64,000 bases of DNA from DATEOR01 sp036279015. Lineage in GTDB: Bacteria; Actinomycetota; Thermoleophilia; Gaiellales; Gaiellaceae. Location: positions 17,638 through 81,637 of the forward strand of contig DASUJY010000065.1 of the NCBI GenBank assembly GCA_036279015.1, in the 5' to 3' direction. Numbering within the stretch: the stretch's first letter is position 1; each line of letters opens with the position of its first letter. Of the stretch, positions 8,879 to 18,083 are shown piece by piece. A model generated the notes under the pieces. That model did no database searches and was not told where the DNA came from. It worked only from the letters and a program-made list of their open reading frames with translations. Both the position numbers and the translations under genes were made by a program.

Positions 8879-8977
8879 ATGAAGCGCTTCGCCGTGGTCC
8901 TGACCGCGCCCGCACACCCGTCGGTGCGACTGCCGATGGCGTCGTTACCCGGAATCGGCAAGGTCAGGCGACACTGA
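8879..8977 (+). CDS. Short leader reading frame of 32 codons
   Basis: ATG at 8879 follows a purine-rich GAGGGAGTGGGGA stretch and opens a 32-residue peptide beginning MKRFAVVLTA and ending in a TGA at 8975. It has the basic-then-hydrophobic opening of a signal peptide but no h-region long enough to function alone. It sits about 30 bases after a good promoter and directly before the SGNH hydrolase, which lacks a convincing start. It may be a translated leader, or the true N-terminus of that hydrolase separated by a frameshift. Confidence 0.35.
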   Translation: MKRFAVVLTAPAHPSVRLPMASLPGIGKVRRH

Positions 8978-9009
8978 AGAGCAAATGCGGCAAGCCAATC
9001 GTCCGGGTT

Positions 9010-10629
9010 TTGCATTCGACGCCGGCTCGTGAGGTGCTGACCGGTCTCACCGGGAAGCCGCTCCGAATCGCATGGTCCCAGTTGCACGCGACCTGCGCGA
9101 CGGGGCTTATCGTGGCCCTGGCGATCGCCGGCGCCATCGGATCTACGGCCGCCGAGGCGCTGGCCTCGACCGACGCGACTCCGCTCGTCACCATGGCGGC
9201 GCTCGGAGACTCGTTGACGCGAGGATGGGGATCGGCCGGCGCGCCTCGGGACAATCCCTCCGCGTCCTGGGCGACCGGAGCGGATCAGGCTGTTGCGTCG
9301 CACTTCTCACGTCTTCTGCGCGCCCATCCGGGGCTCGAGGCGAAGAACCTGGCCGTGTCGGGATCCAAGATGGCCGCCACCTCGACTCAGGCCGACAAGG
9401 CGATAGCGGCCGAGGCAGGGTACGTGACGCTGCTTTCCGGCACGAACGACGTGTGCGCGGCGACGGTCGACCAGATGACGAGCGTGTCGACGTTCAAGTC
9501 CCGGCTTCGCACCACCCTGCAGAAGCTCTCCGCCATCGACGGGACACACGTCCTCGTCGCCTCGATTCCCGACTGGTACGGCGTTTGGCGCGACTTCCGG
9601 AACGACGAAGACGCGGCGGCCGTCTGGCGGGCGCGAGACGTCTGTCCCACGCTTCTCGGCACCGCCACGAGCGACGGCGACCGGAGCATTGCACGGCAGC
9701 GTCTCGACGAGTTCAACGCCGCCCTGGCGTCGGTCTGCGCGGAGTTCCCACACTGCACGGACGACGGCGGCGCATTGGCCGACGTCGACTTCACCGCGAA
9801 CGATCTCGGCTTCGACTACTTCCACCCGAGCGTCTCGGGACAGGCTCGGATCGCATCGGCCCTCTGGAAGGTGAGCCCGGCCGCGCCGCCGATCAACACC
9901 TCGCGGCCCGCTCTCGTCGGCACGCCCCGCGAGGGGCGGACGCTCGTCGTGGAGCCCGGCTCATGGTCGAATGACCCGGATACTTTCTCCTATCACTGGC
10001 TACGCTGCTCGGCGACGGCAACCGCCTGCACGACCATCAGGACTGCGAGCGGGACGACGTATCGCGTTCGACGTGCCGACGTTGGCTCGAGACTTCGCGT
10101 CCGCGTGACTGCGAGGAGCATGGGCGGGTCGGCTCCGGCCGTCACGAGGGCAACAAGCGTCATCGCAGGAGCCTCGCTTCACGAGATCCTCCCGAATGGC
10201 AACCTCGAGAAGAAGCCGTGGCGTACGTTTCTGAGGCGGGGTCGCGGAACGTTCGCGTGGACGGCGGCGAGATCGCGCTCTCCCTCGCACAGTCTCCGGA
10301 TCAGGTCTCGCGGCTCGAAGAACAATCGCCTCGTAACAAGGGCAACGGCCATTCCCGCTACCGCCGGCGACGTCTACCGGCTCCGAGCCTGGGTGCGGAT
10401 GCGTCGTCTTGTGGGCTCCGCGAAGCTCTCGGTCACGTTCCTGAGCGTCTCTCGCCACCGCCTCGGTGTCGCGGCGTCGCGCGGGCTGAAGGGAACCCGC
10501 TCCTGGAGGCGATTGCGCGTCGCGAAGACCGCACCGCCCCGGACCGCATTCATCCGCGTCAAGCTTCATCAGCGCGGCCGGGGCACGACGTGGTGGGACG
10601 ATCTGCGTCTCGTCAGACGGCAGTCGTGA
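9010..10629 (+). CDS. Secreted SGNH/GDSL hydrolase with Ig-like and carbohydrate-binding-like C-terminal modules
   Basis: About 539 residues. The catalytic Ser lies in GDSLTRGW (near residue 68), the GTND block follows at about 144, and the Asp/His pair is in DYFHPS near 272-275, so this is an SGNH-fold esterase or lipase. A hydrophobic segment at about 31-46 is the export signal. Residues about 295-385 form the Trp/Cys-containing Ig-like repeat common on actinobacterial surface proteins, and about 395-539 look like a jelly-roll binding module. The start is uncertain: only TTG at 9010 or GTG at 9034 are available, neither with a clear ribosome site, and the frame remains open further upstream. 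Confidence 0.7.
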   Translation: MHSTPAREVLTGLTGKPLRIAWSQLHATCATGLIVALAIAGAIGSTAAEALASTDATPLVTMAALGDSLTRGWGSAGAPRDNPSASWATGADQAVASHFSRLLRAHPGLEAKNLAVSGSKMAATSTQADKAIAAEAGYVTLLSGTNDVCAATVDQMTSVSTFKSRLRTTLQKLSAIDGTHVLVASIPDWYGVWRDFRNDEDAAAVWRARDVCPTLLGTATSDGDRSIARQRLDEFNAALASVCAEFPHCTDDGGALADVDFTANDLGFDYFHPSVSGQARIASALWKVSPAAPPINTSRPALVGTPREGRTLVVEPGSWSNDPDTFSYHWLRCSATATACTTIRTASGTTYRVRRADVGSRLRVRVTARSMGGSAPAVTRATSVIAGASLHEILPNGNLEKKPWRTFLRRGRGTFAWTAARSRSPSHSLRIRSRGSKNNRLVTRATAIPATAGDVYRLRAWVRMRRLVGSAKLSVTFLSVSRHRLGVAASRGLKGTRSWRRLRVAKTAPPRTAFIRVKLHQRGRGTTWWDDLRLVRRQS

Positions 10630-10793
10630 TTTTGGGAGCCCACCCCTGAGACCATCGAGGAAGCCCGCTATCCCGGCCTCGAGGAGCGCACCTCTCGATG
10701 CTCAGCGAGGGTCGCGGGCGATGACTCCGGTCAGCGCCGAAGCGTAGCGGCAACCGTATGTTCGGACTGGCAGCACAAGTCCGCTCGTGCTGC

Positions 10794-11345
10794 CTAACTT
10801 CCGCCAACAGCTGCCGTCCGACGGAGTACGGTTTCGAGGCGGTCGCCTGTCTGCTTGCGGTCGTCATCCGGCATCAGGGGCAGGCCGTGTCGCAGGTTGT
10901 CAACATCTAGCAAGCCTGCACGAAGTGCCTCGAACACAAAGTCGAGATCCTTCTCACGTCCGGCCGCGAGCTTCGCGAGCGCTAGGTCGTGGATTTCAAG
11001 GAACCAAGCCGTGATCGGGCCGTCCCCCTTTACCAGCGAAGGAACTTCGATCGACAACATGCGTCCCTCCCATCCAGCGGGCGCATGTGGTGTTTCGGGA
11101 CCGAGGCCGTGCGCGTAGTAGCCGTACGTTTCGTGGAACTGGGAGAACTCTCCGATGGCGCCATCTATCTCGATGGCACGCTGGGGTTCCTCTCGCGGAT
11201 ACATGTCCGCTTCCATCGAGCGCAGCATGGCCGAAGGCGCATTGGGGAACTGGCCGAGAACCGCCTGGCTGCCGACGACAACGATGTCACAGCGGACGAT
11301 TGCGGCCGCGGCTTGGATGACGTGTTCGAGTTGGGTGCGGTTCAA
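10794..11345 (-). CDS. Nucleotidyltransferase-fold protein, DUF6036-like
   Basis: 183 residues starting at a TTG in a TTGA overlap with the stop of the upstream helix-turn-helix gene. The N-terminal GSQAVLGQF and the acidic SMEADMYP that follows fit the GS and Asp motifs of minimal nucleotidyltransferases, and the later DLALAKLAAGREKDLDFV fits the DUF6036 group. Its partner and tight coupling resemble two-gene toxin-antitoxin modules in which the second protein is a nucleotidyltransferase. Toxicity is inference. Confidence 0.6.
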   Translation of the reverse strand: MNRTQLEHVIQAAAAIVRCDIVVVGSQAVLGQFPNAPSAMLRSMEADMYPREEPQRAIEIDGAIGEFSQFHETYGYYAHGLGPETPHAPAGWEGRMLSIEVPSLVKGDGPITAWFLEIHDLALAKLAAGREKDLDFVFEALRAGLLDVDNLRHGLPLMPDDDRKQTGDRLETVLRRTAAVGGS

Positions 11346-12049
11346 CCCGCGACACGCTCCTCAACCGCACGGGCGACGCGCTGACGCTCGTGCTGGTTGA
11401 GGGACCCCGGGAATGGGGACGACTGCCGCAAAGCGCGTCCGCGCTCGGAGTCGGCCGTGATGACTCTCCGTACTTCGTCAGTTGACTTCTCCAGGATCTT
11501 GTGCCATTCCGCCGCCCACCGCGGATCGATCCGACCGCTTCGCTCCCACCGTTCCAGACGCCTCCGCGCATCAGAGACAAGGTTTTCGTCAAGTCGCTGT
11601 GCAACGAGACGGTGGTACGCGAGGGCTTGAAGCTCGGAAACGCGATGAGTTCTTGGACGGCGACGTCTCGGGGGAAGGAAGAGCTCTTCCGGAATCGCCT
11701 CAGCGTCTCGACGCCGTTCTCGAATCACATCTGCGACAGAGACACGCTCGCTGTCGGCCAGGGCCTCGAGCAGCTCGACTACTTCTGCCAAGGGGATTTC
11801 GCGTCTTCCCGAGGGTGTCAGGACTACCGAGATGTCGCCCTTGTCGATCCAGTTGTCTAACGCTGTGTGGCTAATGCCAAGCAATCGCGCGGTCTCAGCT
11901 CGACTCAGCGTCGGGCCGACCATCTCTTCAAAATAAGACAGCACAGAGTCAACGTCATTGCGTGCTTCTGCATTGACATCGCGACGCACTCGACGTAGTC
12001 GCATGATGCTGTCGACGGCCTTTCGAGCATGCGTCCCTCTCACTTGCAT
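11342..12049 (-). CDS. Helix-turn-helix DNA-binding protein, probable partner/antitoxin of the nucleotidyltransferase
   Basis: 235 residues from the ATG at 12049. Residues about 46-95 hold a MerR/excisionase-like helix-turn-helix (TLSRAETARLLGISHTALDN followed by a wing with GRREIPLAEV). The C-terminal half is Arg-rich and helical, without a family I recognise. The gene overlaps the nucleotidyltransferase by four bases, so the two are co-translated. Upstream are an exact 11-base direct repeat and a palindrome that look like operator sites, which would fit autoregulation. Confidence 0.55.
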   Translation of the reverse strand: MQVRGTHARKAVDSIMRLRRVRRDVNAEARNDVDSVLSYFEEMVGPTLSRAETARLLGISHTALDNWIDKGDISVVLTPSGRREIPLAEVVELLEALADSERVSVADVIRERRRDAEAIPEELFLPPRRRRPRTHRVSELQALAYHRLVAQRLDENLVSDARRRLERWERSGRIDPRWAAEWHKILEKSTDEVRRVITADSERGRALRQSSPFPGSLNQHERQRVARAVEERVAG

Positions 12050-12064
12050 GTAGCGAGCATAGCA

Positions 12065-12131
12065 TAAGGTTGCAAAACTTGCGCTTGTTCCTAAACCTCG
12101 TGAGGTTGAAGAAGAAACGCTAAGGTTGCAA
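12065..12131. promoter_or_regulatory. Operator-like repeats upstream of the HTH/nucleotidyltransferase pair
   Basis: TAAGGTTGCAA occurs exactly at 12065-12075 and again at 12121-12131. Between them AACCTC-GT-GAGGTT is a 6+2+6 palindrome (about 12094-12107). On the minus strand a TATGCT -10-like hexamer lies just before the gene. The arrangement suggests binding sites for the helix-turn-helix protein. Confidence 0.45.
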
Positions 12132-12468
12132 TCTATGAGGTCGCGTCGCGAGCGTCGCCCGCCTTACCACTTGTGTTGTCTTAGCAAGCCGGTGCTTTCC
12201 TCGATGCGTGCCATCCATCGTTCAAGCGTCCTGTCTTCCTCTTCTTCCTCTTGTTCCTCTCCTTTCCCTTCGTCCTTCTCGTCCTGCTCACTTCCTGCTT
12301 GATGAACCGCCGGCAGCCGGGTCCGCACACCTACGGCGTCTATCCCGGCCGGCTCAAGAAGCTCTTTCCGGAGACGTTCAACCGACACCAGACAACACGC
12401 AGACATCGCCTAGTGAGCTGCCGCTCACTCAGGCAACGGAAGGGGCCTGTCTGCAGGACCTTTCGTAA
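12132..12468. other. No recognisable gene; pyrimidine-rich tract
   Basis: I see no supported gene here. Bases about 12229-12300 are almost pure pyrimidine on the plus strand (CTTCCTCTTCTTCC-type), which yields a spurious Glu-rich frame on the other strand. The segment ends at the first tRNA-Ala fragment. Confidence 0.4.
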
Positions 12469-12522
12469 TGGAGCTAGCCGGACGCGAACCGGCGACCTCC
12501 TGGGTGCGATCTCGGCGCTCTC
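12469..12522 (-). repeat. tRNA-Ala 3' fragment, att-like site 1
   Basis: On the minus strand this matches the 3' part of the intact tRNA-Ala at 63777-63849 (discriminator base, acceptor 3' strand, T arm, variable region, anticodon stem-loop), with about three mismatches over 54 bases, and then diverges. The 5' part of the gene is absent, so it is not a functional tRNA. Such 3' duplications are left by integration into a tRNA gene. Confidence 0.7.
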
Positions 12523-12582
12523 TTGGCCGGAATTCGGCTTGACTAGCGGCTTCCCAAACCTACGGTCAGTTCCCCCGAGGTA

Positions 12583-12621
12583 TTCCCCGACAATCTGCAG
12601 CCAGTTCTCCAGTAGGACAAC
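12583..12621 (-). pseudogene. Possible C-terminal remnant of an integrase (copy 1)
   Basis: These 39 bases align without gaps to 14865-14903 (30 of 39 identical). Read on the minus strand both encode V-V-x-L-E-N-x-x-Q-x-V-G-E, with synonymous changes at the Gln and second Val codons, and both frames stay open into the neighbouring tRNA fragment. Position next to an att-like site suggests the tail of a lost integrase. The family is not proven. Confidence 0.25.
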
Positions 12622-12632
12622 GCCGAACGGGA

Positions 12633-13170
12633 CTATCCCCAGTCGGCGCTGGTCTCAGGGTTGCATTCCGCATGCCCCACTGGCCGGTGCGGGATGGAGC
12701 AGGCCAGAGCGAGGAGGGCGAGGAACGCCCAGAAGTACAGCGCTACCCAGGCACCGCGCGCAGCGTCGAGCGCCAGGCCGGACCCGCCCACGGAAGTTGC
12801 TGTCAGCGCCCACACCGGAATCGGGACAAGCGCGACCAAGCCTGCGGCCAGCCGGGCCCGGCGGCTTCCGCGTCCGGAAAGCGCAAACCCACCCGCCATG
12901 CCGAAGAGCGGGACGGCAATCGCGCCGCCACCCACACCGTCCTCGAGCAAGCCGACGGGGTCGGTGGGCGCGCTAGGAGCACTCCGGCGAACACGAGCGG
13001 TGACAGGGCCAGCCAACGCCACCGCGGCGGCCCTCCCGTCCGCCGGATGTCGCCGCACGGTCCGTCTGGCCGGAGCGCATGACCATGAAGACGTGAGCAG
13101 GAGAATGAACAGCATCGAGAGCAGGAAGCCGCCGAGATTGGCAGGGGTTCCGAAGCTGGCACTCGCATGA
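12633..13170 (-). pseudogene. Decayed small membrane protein
   Basis: Hydrophobic, membrane-like peptides occur in alternating minus-strand frames. GGFLLSMLFILLL is in one frame near 13100, RWLALSPLVFAGVLLA is in another near 12985-13035, and RLAAGLVALVPIPVWAL plus WVALYFWAFLALLALA return to the first frame at about 12690-12850. No single frame carries all of them with a start, so the gene appears frameshifted at least twice. The product family is not recognised. Confidence 0.35.
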
Positions 13171-13243
13171 AGTCCTAACCGCCAGGCCGCGGCCCCCGGT
13201 CACGCCAGCCTCGTCAGTGTGCGCACAACCAGCACCGAGTGAC

Positions 13244-14596
13244 CTATCCCGCGGGCGGAATGTTCTGGTTGCGATGCAGGACGTTGTTCGGGTCGTAGCG
13301 GGACTTCAGCGCCTGGAGGCGCGCAAATGAATCCGGGCCGAAGGCGGCGCGCACGCGGTCGATGGGTTCGTCCGCCTGCATGTAGTTGGCGTAGCCGCCG
13401 CTGACCGACCAGGGCTCGATCGCCGCGGCCGTCTCACGCGCCCATGCGATGGTCTCCTCGTCGTGGGCCGGGTCGGTCCAGCTCGCCATCGCGCTGACGT
13501 TGAAGGCGGCGTCGCGGTAACCGAGCGCACCGCTCGCCGGATCGACGTCCTTGGGCCCACCGTGGAGCGATTCGATCAAGATTCCGCCCGGCGGGCGCCC
13601 GAGCGCTGCCATGCGACCGAGCAGATCGGCGATCAGCCTGTCCGGCAGCTCGGCGACAAAATGGCCCTTCCAGTAGTTGCGGTCGACGCCGTAGCCGGGA
13701 TCGAAGATGCGCTGCTGCTCGAGGAAGGCCTGGCGCCGGACGCCGTCCTTGACGAGGCCGGAAAGCGCGCGCAACGGCCGGAGCCCCTCGGGATCCTCGC
13801 CCTCGCCCGTGTGGCAGAGGACGACGACGAGCTGCGGGGCGAGCGACGCGTCCGTTGTCAGCTGGGCCTGGATGCTGAGTTCGCGCGGGCCGTCGACCGC
13901 GAGCTCGCGGAAGAGGCGGAGCGCTTCGGAGACGCCCTCTCCCTCGTACTCGAGGCGCCCACCGACGACGCTCTCGAGAGGGTGGAGCCGGAACTCGGCC
14001 TGCGCGACGACGCCGAAGTTCCCGCCGCCTCCGCGCAGCCCCCAGAGGAGCTCGGGATTCCCGTCCTCTCCCGCGCGGACGATTTCGCCGGCCGGGGTGA
14101 CCAGCTCGGCGGCAATCAGGTTGTCGCAGGTGAGCCCGTACTGGGCGGTCAAGTGGCCGATCCCACCTCCCAGAGTGAGACCCGTGACGCCGGTCGAGCC
14201 GACGACGCCGCCGGGTGTAACGAAACTGTGGGCCTGAGTCGCTGCGTCGAAGTCGAGCCACGTGGCGCCGCCCTGGGAGACTGCAACCTGCTTCTCGCGA
14301 TCGACCCGCACGTCCCGCATGCGCGAGAGGTCGATCACCAAGCCGTTGTCGACTGCGCAGTGGCCGGCGGGGTTGTGGCCCCCGCCCCGGACCGCGATCT
14401 CGAGGCCGTGGGCCTGTCCGAAGCCGAGCGTCGCCGCCACGTCGTTCGCGTCGACGCAGCGGGCAATCGCCGCCGGGCGGCGATCGATCAGCAGGTTGAA
14501 GCAGAGGCGAGCCCGCTCGTATTCGCGGTCGCCTTCGACCAGCACCTCGCCCGTCAGAGAATCACGGAGCTCGTCTAGCGGATCAACCGTCGACAT
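13244..14596 (-). CDS. FAD-linked oxidase, berberine-bridge/6-hydroxynicotine oxidase type
   Basis: 450 residues, complete. The N-terminal FAD_binding_4 domain contains AVRGGGHNPAGH, where His74 is at the position of 8-alpha-histidyl FAD attachment, then GGVVGSTGVTGLTLGGGIG (FAD pyrophosphate loop) and GGGGNFGVV. The C-terminal BBE motif reads YDPNNVLHRNQNI. Family members oxidise alcohols, sugars or amines with oxygen. It lies alone between two tRNA-Ala fragments, so it may be cargo of a small integrated segment. The substrate is unknown. Confidence 0.85.
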   Translation of the reverse strand: MSTVDPLDELRDSLTGEVLVEGDREYERARLCFNLLIDRRPAAIARCVDANDVAATLGFGQAHGLEIAVRGGGHNPAGHCAVDNGLVIDLSRMRDVRVDREKQVAVSQGGATWLDFDAATQAHSFVTPGGVVGSTGVTGLTLGGGIGHLTAQYGLTCDNLIAAELVTPAGEIVRAGEDGNPELLWGLRGGGGNFGVVAQAEFRLHPLESVVGGRLEYEGEGVSEALRLFRELAVDGPRELSIQAQLTTDASLAPQLVVVLCHTGEGEDPEGLRPLRALSGLVKDGVRRQAFLEQQRIFDPGYGVDRNYWKGHFVAELPDRLIADLLGRMAALGRPPGGILIESLHGGPKDVDPASGALGYRDAAFNVSAMASWTDPAHDEETIAWARETAAAIEPWSVSGGYANYMQADEPIDRVRAAFGPDSFARLQALKSRYDPNNVLHRNQNIPPAG

Positions 14597-14750
14597 TGAG
14601 ACTCAATCGCGGGGAGGGGCCAATCTCGGAGCGAAACCGATCCGGTCTCGAGCGGACCGCGAGCATAGTCGCTGACCCGCCCGGCATGCTGATCGTTGGA
14701 CATTCGGTGGAGAGGTCCGGTTAACGGGGCGCGCTGCCTCGCGTTTCTCA

Positions 14751-14796
14751 TGGAGCTAGCCGGACTCGAACCGGCGACCTCCTGGATGCGATCCAG
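14751..14796 (-). repeat. tRNA-Ala 3' fragment, att-like site 2
   Basis: 46 bases match the 3' part of the tRNA-Ala gene at 63777 with one mismatch and then diverge. Orientation is the same as in the other copies. The flanks, 14597-14750 and 14797-15006, hold no gene that I can support apart from the short integrase-like remnant at 14865. Confidence 0.75.
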
Positions 14797-14864
14797 CCAC
14801 CGCAGCTGACGCCAAGCCGCATCGTTACGCAGTTTCCGACCACATCTCCACTGGCCCCAACATC

Positions 14865-14903
14865 TTCCCCAACACTTTGCGGCTCGTTCTCCAGAGAGAC
14901 AAC
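14865..14903 (-). pseudogene. Possible C-terminal remnant of an integrase (copy 2)
   Basis: Counterpart of 12583-12621: the peptide pattern V-V-x-L-E-N-x-x-Q-x-V-G-E is kept although codons differ. It lies 69 bases from tRNA fragment 2, while copy 1 lies 61 bases from fragment 1. The equal spacing supports a shared origin next to an attachment site. Confidence 0.25.
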
Positions 14904-15006
14904 GGCGGCCCCGCAGGCTGGAACCGACCTGTCGCGCCGGAGGTCGCGGGAACGAGTCCCGTTGTCGATTCCCTACAAAACTCGAACCGGCTTCGCCTCG
15001 AAGGCG

Positions 15007-18000
15007 CTAGCCCACCACATCTAGGCCCAGCTCGCGCGTCTGCGCGGCATACCAGTCGAGGGCCATCGCCTCGAAGCGCTCCTGCGCCTGCGCAACGAGC
15101 GCCGGGTCGCGCCGGGCGACGCCGAGCGTTCGCAGCGCGAAGGGCTCGAGGTACGTACCGGGAAAGACGCGGCGCTCGGCTTCCTCCACGGCCTCCTCGG
15201 CGCGGCCGAGCGCGACGAACGCGTCGAGACGGGTGGAGACGCCGTTGACGTAGTTCCAGATGTGCCAGTGCCAATTCTCGGCCCCCTCGAGCAGTGCTTC
15301 GAGTTGGTCGACATCGCCTCGGATCATTGCGAGCCGGGCCCGCGGTGGATCGAGCAAGACCTCGTATCCCTCGAAGCCGAGGGCCGCCGCTTCGGCCTCG
15401 AGCCGGCGGGACTCGTCGTCCAGCCCGAGTGCTGCGCACGCTACTGCGCAGGCGAGGAGGCAGCGTGGGTTGTACGCGCAGGGCGTGTCCACGTTCGCCG
15501 AGACGACCTCTTCGGCCCGCTCCGTGCGCTCGTGCATACGGTCCCACCGGCCGACTGACTCGTCGAGCAAGAGGAGGTTGCCGAGCGCGTGCACCTCGTG
15601 ATGCCTGGTCAGCCGAGCGGCGATCGCAGCGTGTCGGAGCGCGTGCGATTCCGCGCTTTCCATGTGGCCGAGCGCGAGCTCCGCAGTCGCCGAGCTCCAC
15701 TGGATCAGGGCGAGGTGATCGGGATCGTTGAGCCGCGGCGCGAGGGCAAGCCGCCGTTGCGCCCACTCTGAGGAAGCGGTGACGTCCCCGAAGAACTGAG
15801 CGAGGGCCCACTGCGCCGCGAGGGCGAAGGAAAGCAGCTCCACGTCGTCGAGGCGCTCGGCGATCGCGACGGCCCGGTCGGCCGCGGAAACGTCGTCCTC
15901 GTGCAGCGCCTTCGCGGTCAACGCATACCCGTACGATCGGCCGTCCGGAGGGGCGAGGTCGAGGGCCTGCGCGATCCAGGCCTCGAAGAGCGCGCCGTCG
16001 GGAGCAACCTTCCACATCGCGCCGCGCATCGTCGACTCAAAGGCGAGCTCGCCGTAGAACTCGCCGAGTCTGGCCGAGTCCGAGGTGTGTTCGACCGCCT
16101 TCAGCATCGCCTCCCAGAAAGCCTCGCCGTCGAACTTGAGGGCGTTGCCTCGAGCGATCGAGTGCCAGAGCTCCGGATCGGCCGGGGTGAGCTCGGCGGC
16201 CTGCCCCAGCAACGCGAGCGCGTCGTCGAGGTCGAAGCGGCCGACCGCGAGCTCGGCGGCCCGGCGGAGCCAGCGAAGCGCCGACGCTCGCAGCCTCGCG
16301 AGATCTCGATCGCGGTCGCGCCAGGCGAGCTCGGCGATCTCAGGCACGATGGCCTCCGCGTAGTGGTAGGCGAGCGTGCCGGCACGCCGGTCGTTCGCGT
16401 CCACCCCCTCGAGCCACATCGCGTAGGCAGCGTGGCGGCGCGCGCGTTCCGCTTTCGGCAGGCTGCCGTAAGCGACCTCGCGGGTGAGCGCGTGCTTGAA
16501 GACCAGCTCGGGATCGGTGGGGCGGACGAAGCCCCGCTCGACGAGCGTTCGCACCTCGGCGGCGGAACCAACGAGGGCGGGAGCCCGGCAGGCGAGAACG
16601 ACCGACCGATCACAGCCGCCGCCTGAAGCGCGTCCTTCGCGGGCGCCGAGAGGAGGTCTATGCGAGCGGCGAGAACGCCCTGGATGGAGTCCGGGATCGA
16701 AAGCGCCCCGCCTTCGAGCGCCCACCCTCCGTCCCGGCGCGTCAGCAGCTCGCGGTCGAGGAGATCGGCGAGCAGCTCCTCGACGAAAAACGGATTGCCC
16801 TCGGCATGCCGGACGAGCAGCTCGCGCGCTACCGAGTCGAGAGGTGCGGCGAGCGCTCGGTCGATCAAATCGCCGGTCTCGTCATCACCGAGTGCCTCCA
16901 AGATCAAGGTCTCGCCGTCGGGCAGGCCCGCTCGGCCTGGTCGGGTCGTCCCAAGAATCAGCACCGGCCCGGTTGCCTCCGAGAGCACCCGGGCGAGCAG
17001 CTCGATCAGCGGCTCGGTGGCCCAGTGCAGGTAGTCGAGCGCGAGAACGGCCGGGCCGCGCGCGCCGATCTCCGAGACGAGCCGCACCCATTCGTCCTGG
17101 AGCGCGAGCACGGCTGCGCGCGGCTCGAGATCGCCGGCGACGTCGAGGCCGAGAGTCAACCCGAGGGCTTCTCGGCCGCGAAGTTTCTCGAGCGCCGGGT
17201 CCTCCTCGCGCAGATCCAGCTCCTGCCTGAGGATGTCGGCGAGCGGGCTGTAGGTGACGCTGCGGCCGTAGGGGAGGCAGCGACCGAGCCGGAAGGTCGT
17301 GGCGGCCGGTAAGTGGCTCCGCAGCTCGCGTACGAGAGTCGTCTTACCGAGCCCCGGCTCGCCCACGAGAAACGCAAAGCGCGGCTCCTCAGGAGAGACC
17401 TTCTCTTGCAGCCAGGCCAGCTCGCGGGTGCGGCCCACGAACGTGCTCGCGAGGCTCCGCCCGCCGCGGGGGCGGCGGGGCGCGACCATGGAGCGGAGTT
17501 CGCGCGCGGCAACGCCACCCTCCTTGCCCTTCGCCTCGAACGTGCGCGGCTCGCCGAGCTCGAAGGCCTCGCCGACGAGCGCGGCGGTGCGCTCGCCGAC
17601 GAGTACCTGGCCGGCGCCTGCCGCCTGCTCGAGTCGCGCCGCGACGTTCACGGCATCGCCAGTCGCGAACGAGCTCCCTTCGCGCGGGCGCCCGACGACG
17701 ACCTCGCCAGTGTTCACGCCAATCCGCAGCGCGAGGCGGTCGGCAAAGAGCTCCCGGAGGCGCTCGAGCATCCACAGCGCGGTCTGCAGCGCCCGCTCCG
17801 CGTGGTCCTCCTGCGCGGCCGGAGCGCCGAACACGGCGACGACCGCGTCTCCGATGAATTTTTCGACCGTCCCCCCGCCGAGCGCGATCTCAGCTTCCAT
17901 CGCGTCGTAGAAGCGCTCGAGGAGATCCCGGGCGTATTCGGGATCGAGCTCGCCGGCGAGCGCCGTGGAGCCGACGAGATCGGCGAACAGGACCGTCGCC

Positions 18001-18014
18001 AGCTTCCGCTCCAC
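15007..18014 (-). pseudogene. Adenylate/guanylate cyclase - AAA ATPase - TPR regulator, interrupted by one frameshift
   Basis: From the ATG at 18014 one frame encodes a class III cyclase domain (FADLVGST and GDAVVAVFG supply the two metal Asp) and an AAA/NACHT-like ATPase with Walker A GEPGLGKTTL, ending near VIGRSFSPAGLP. The continuation (ALVGSAAEVRTLVERGF onward, a long helical TPR-like C-terminal part to 15007) is in another frame. The switch falls in a C-rich stretch at 16571-16586, where a one-base change restores a protein of about 1000 residues, the normal length for this signalling family. Sequencing error or true inactivation cannot be told apart here. Confidence 0.7.
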
Positions 18015-18083
18015 CGGCCGAGCATAGAACTCGAGCCGTGCCGTGACGAGGAATGAAGCGCGGGCCCGGTTGACTCGTATGCG

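Noticed and set aside
12164..12406. Glu-rich 80-codon minus-strand frame
   Set aside because: It arises from the pyrimidine-rich tract, lacks any family motif and runs into the region just before a tRNA fragment.
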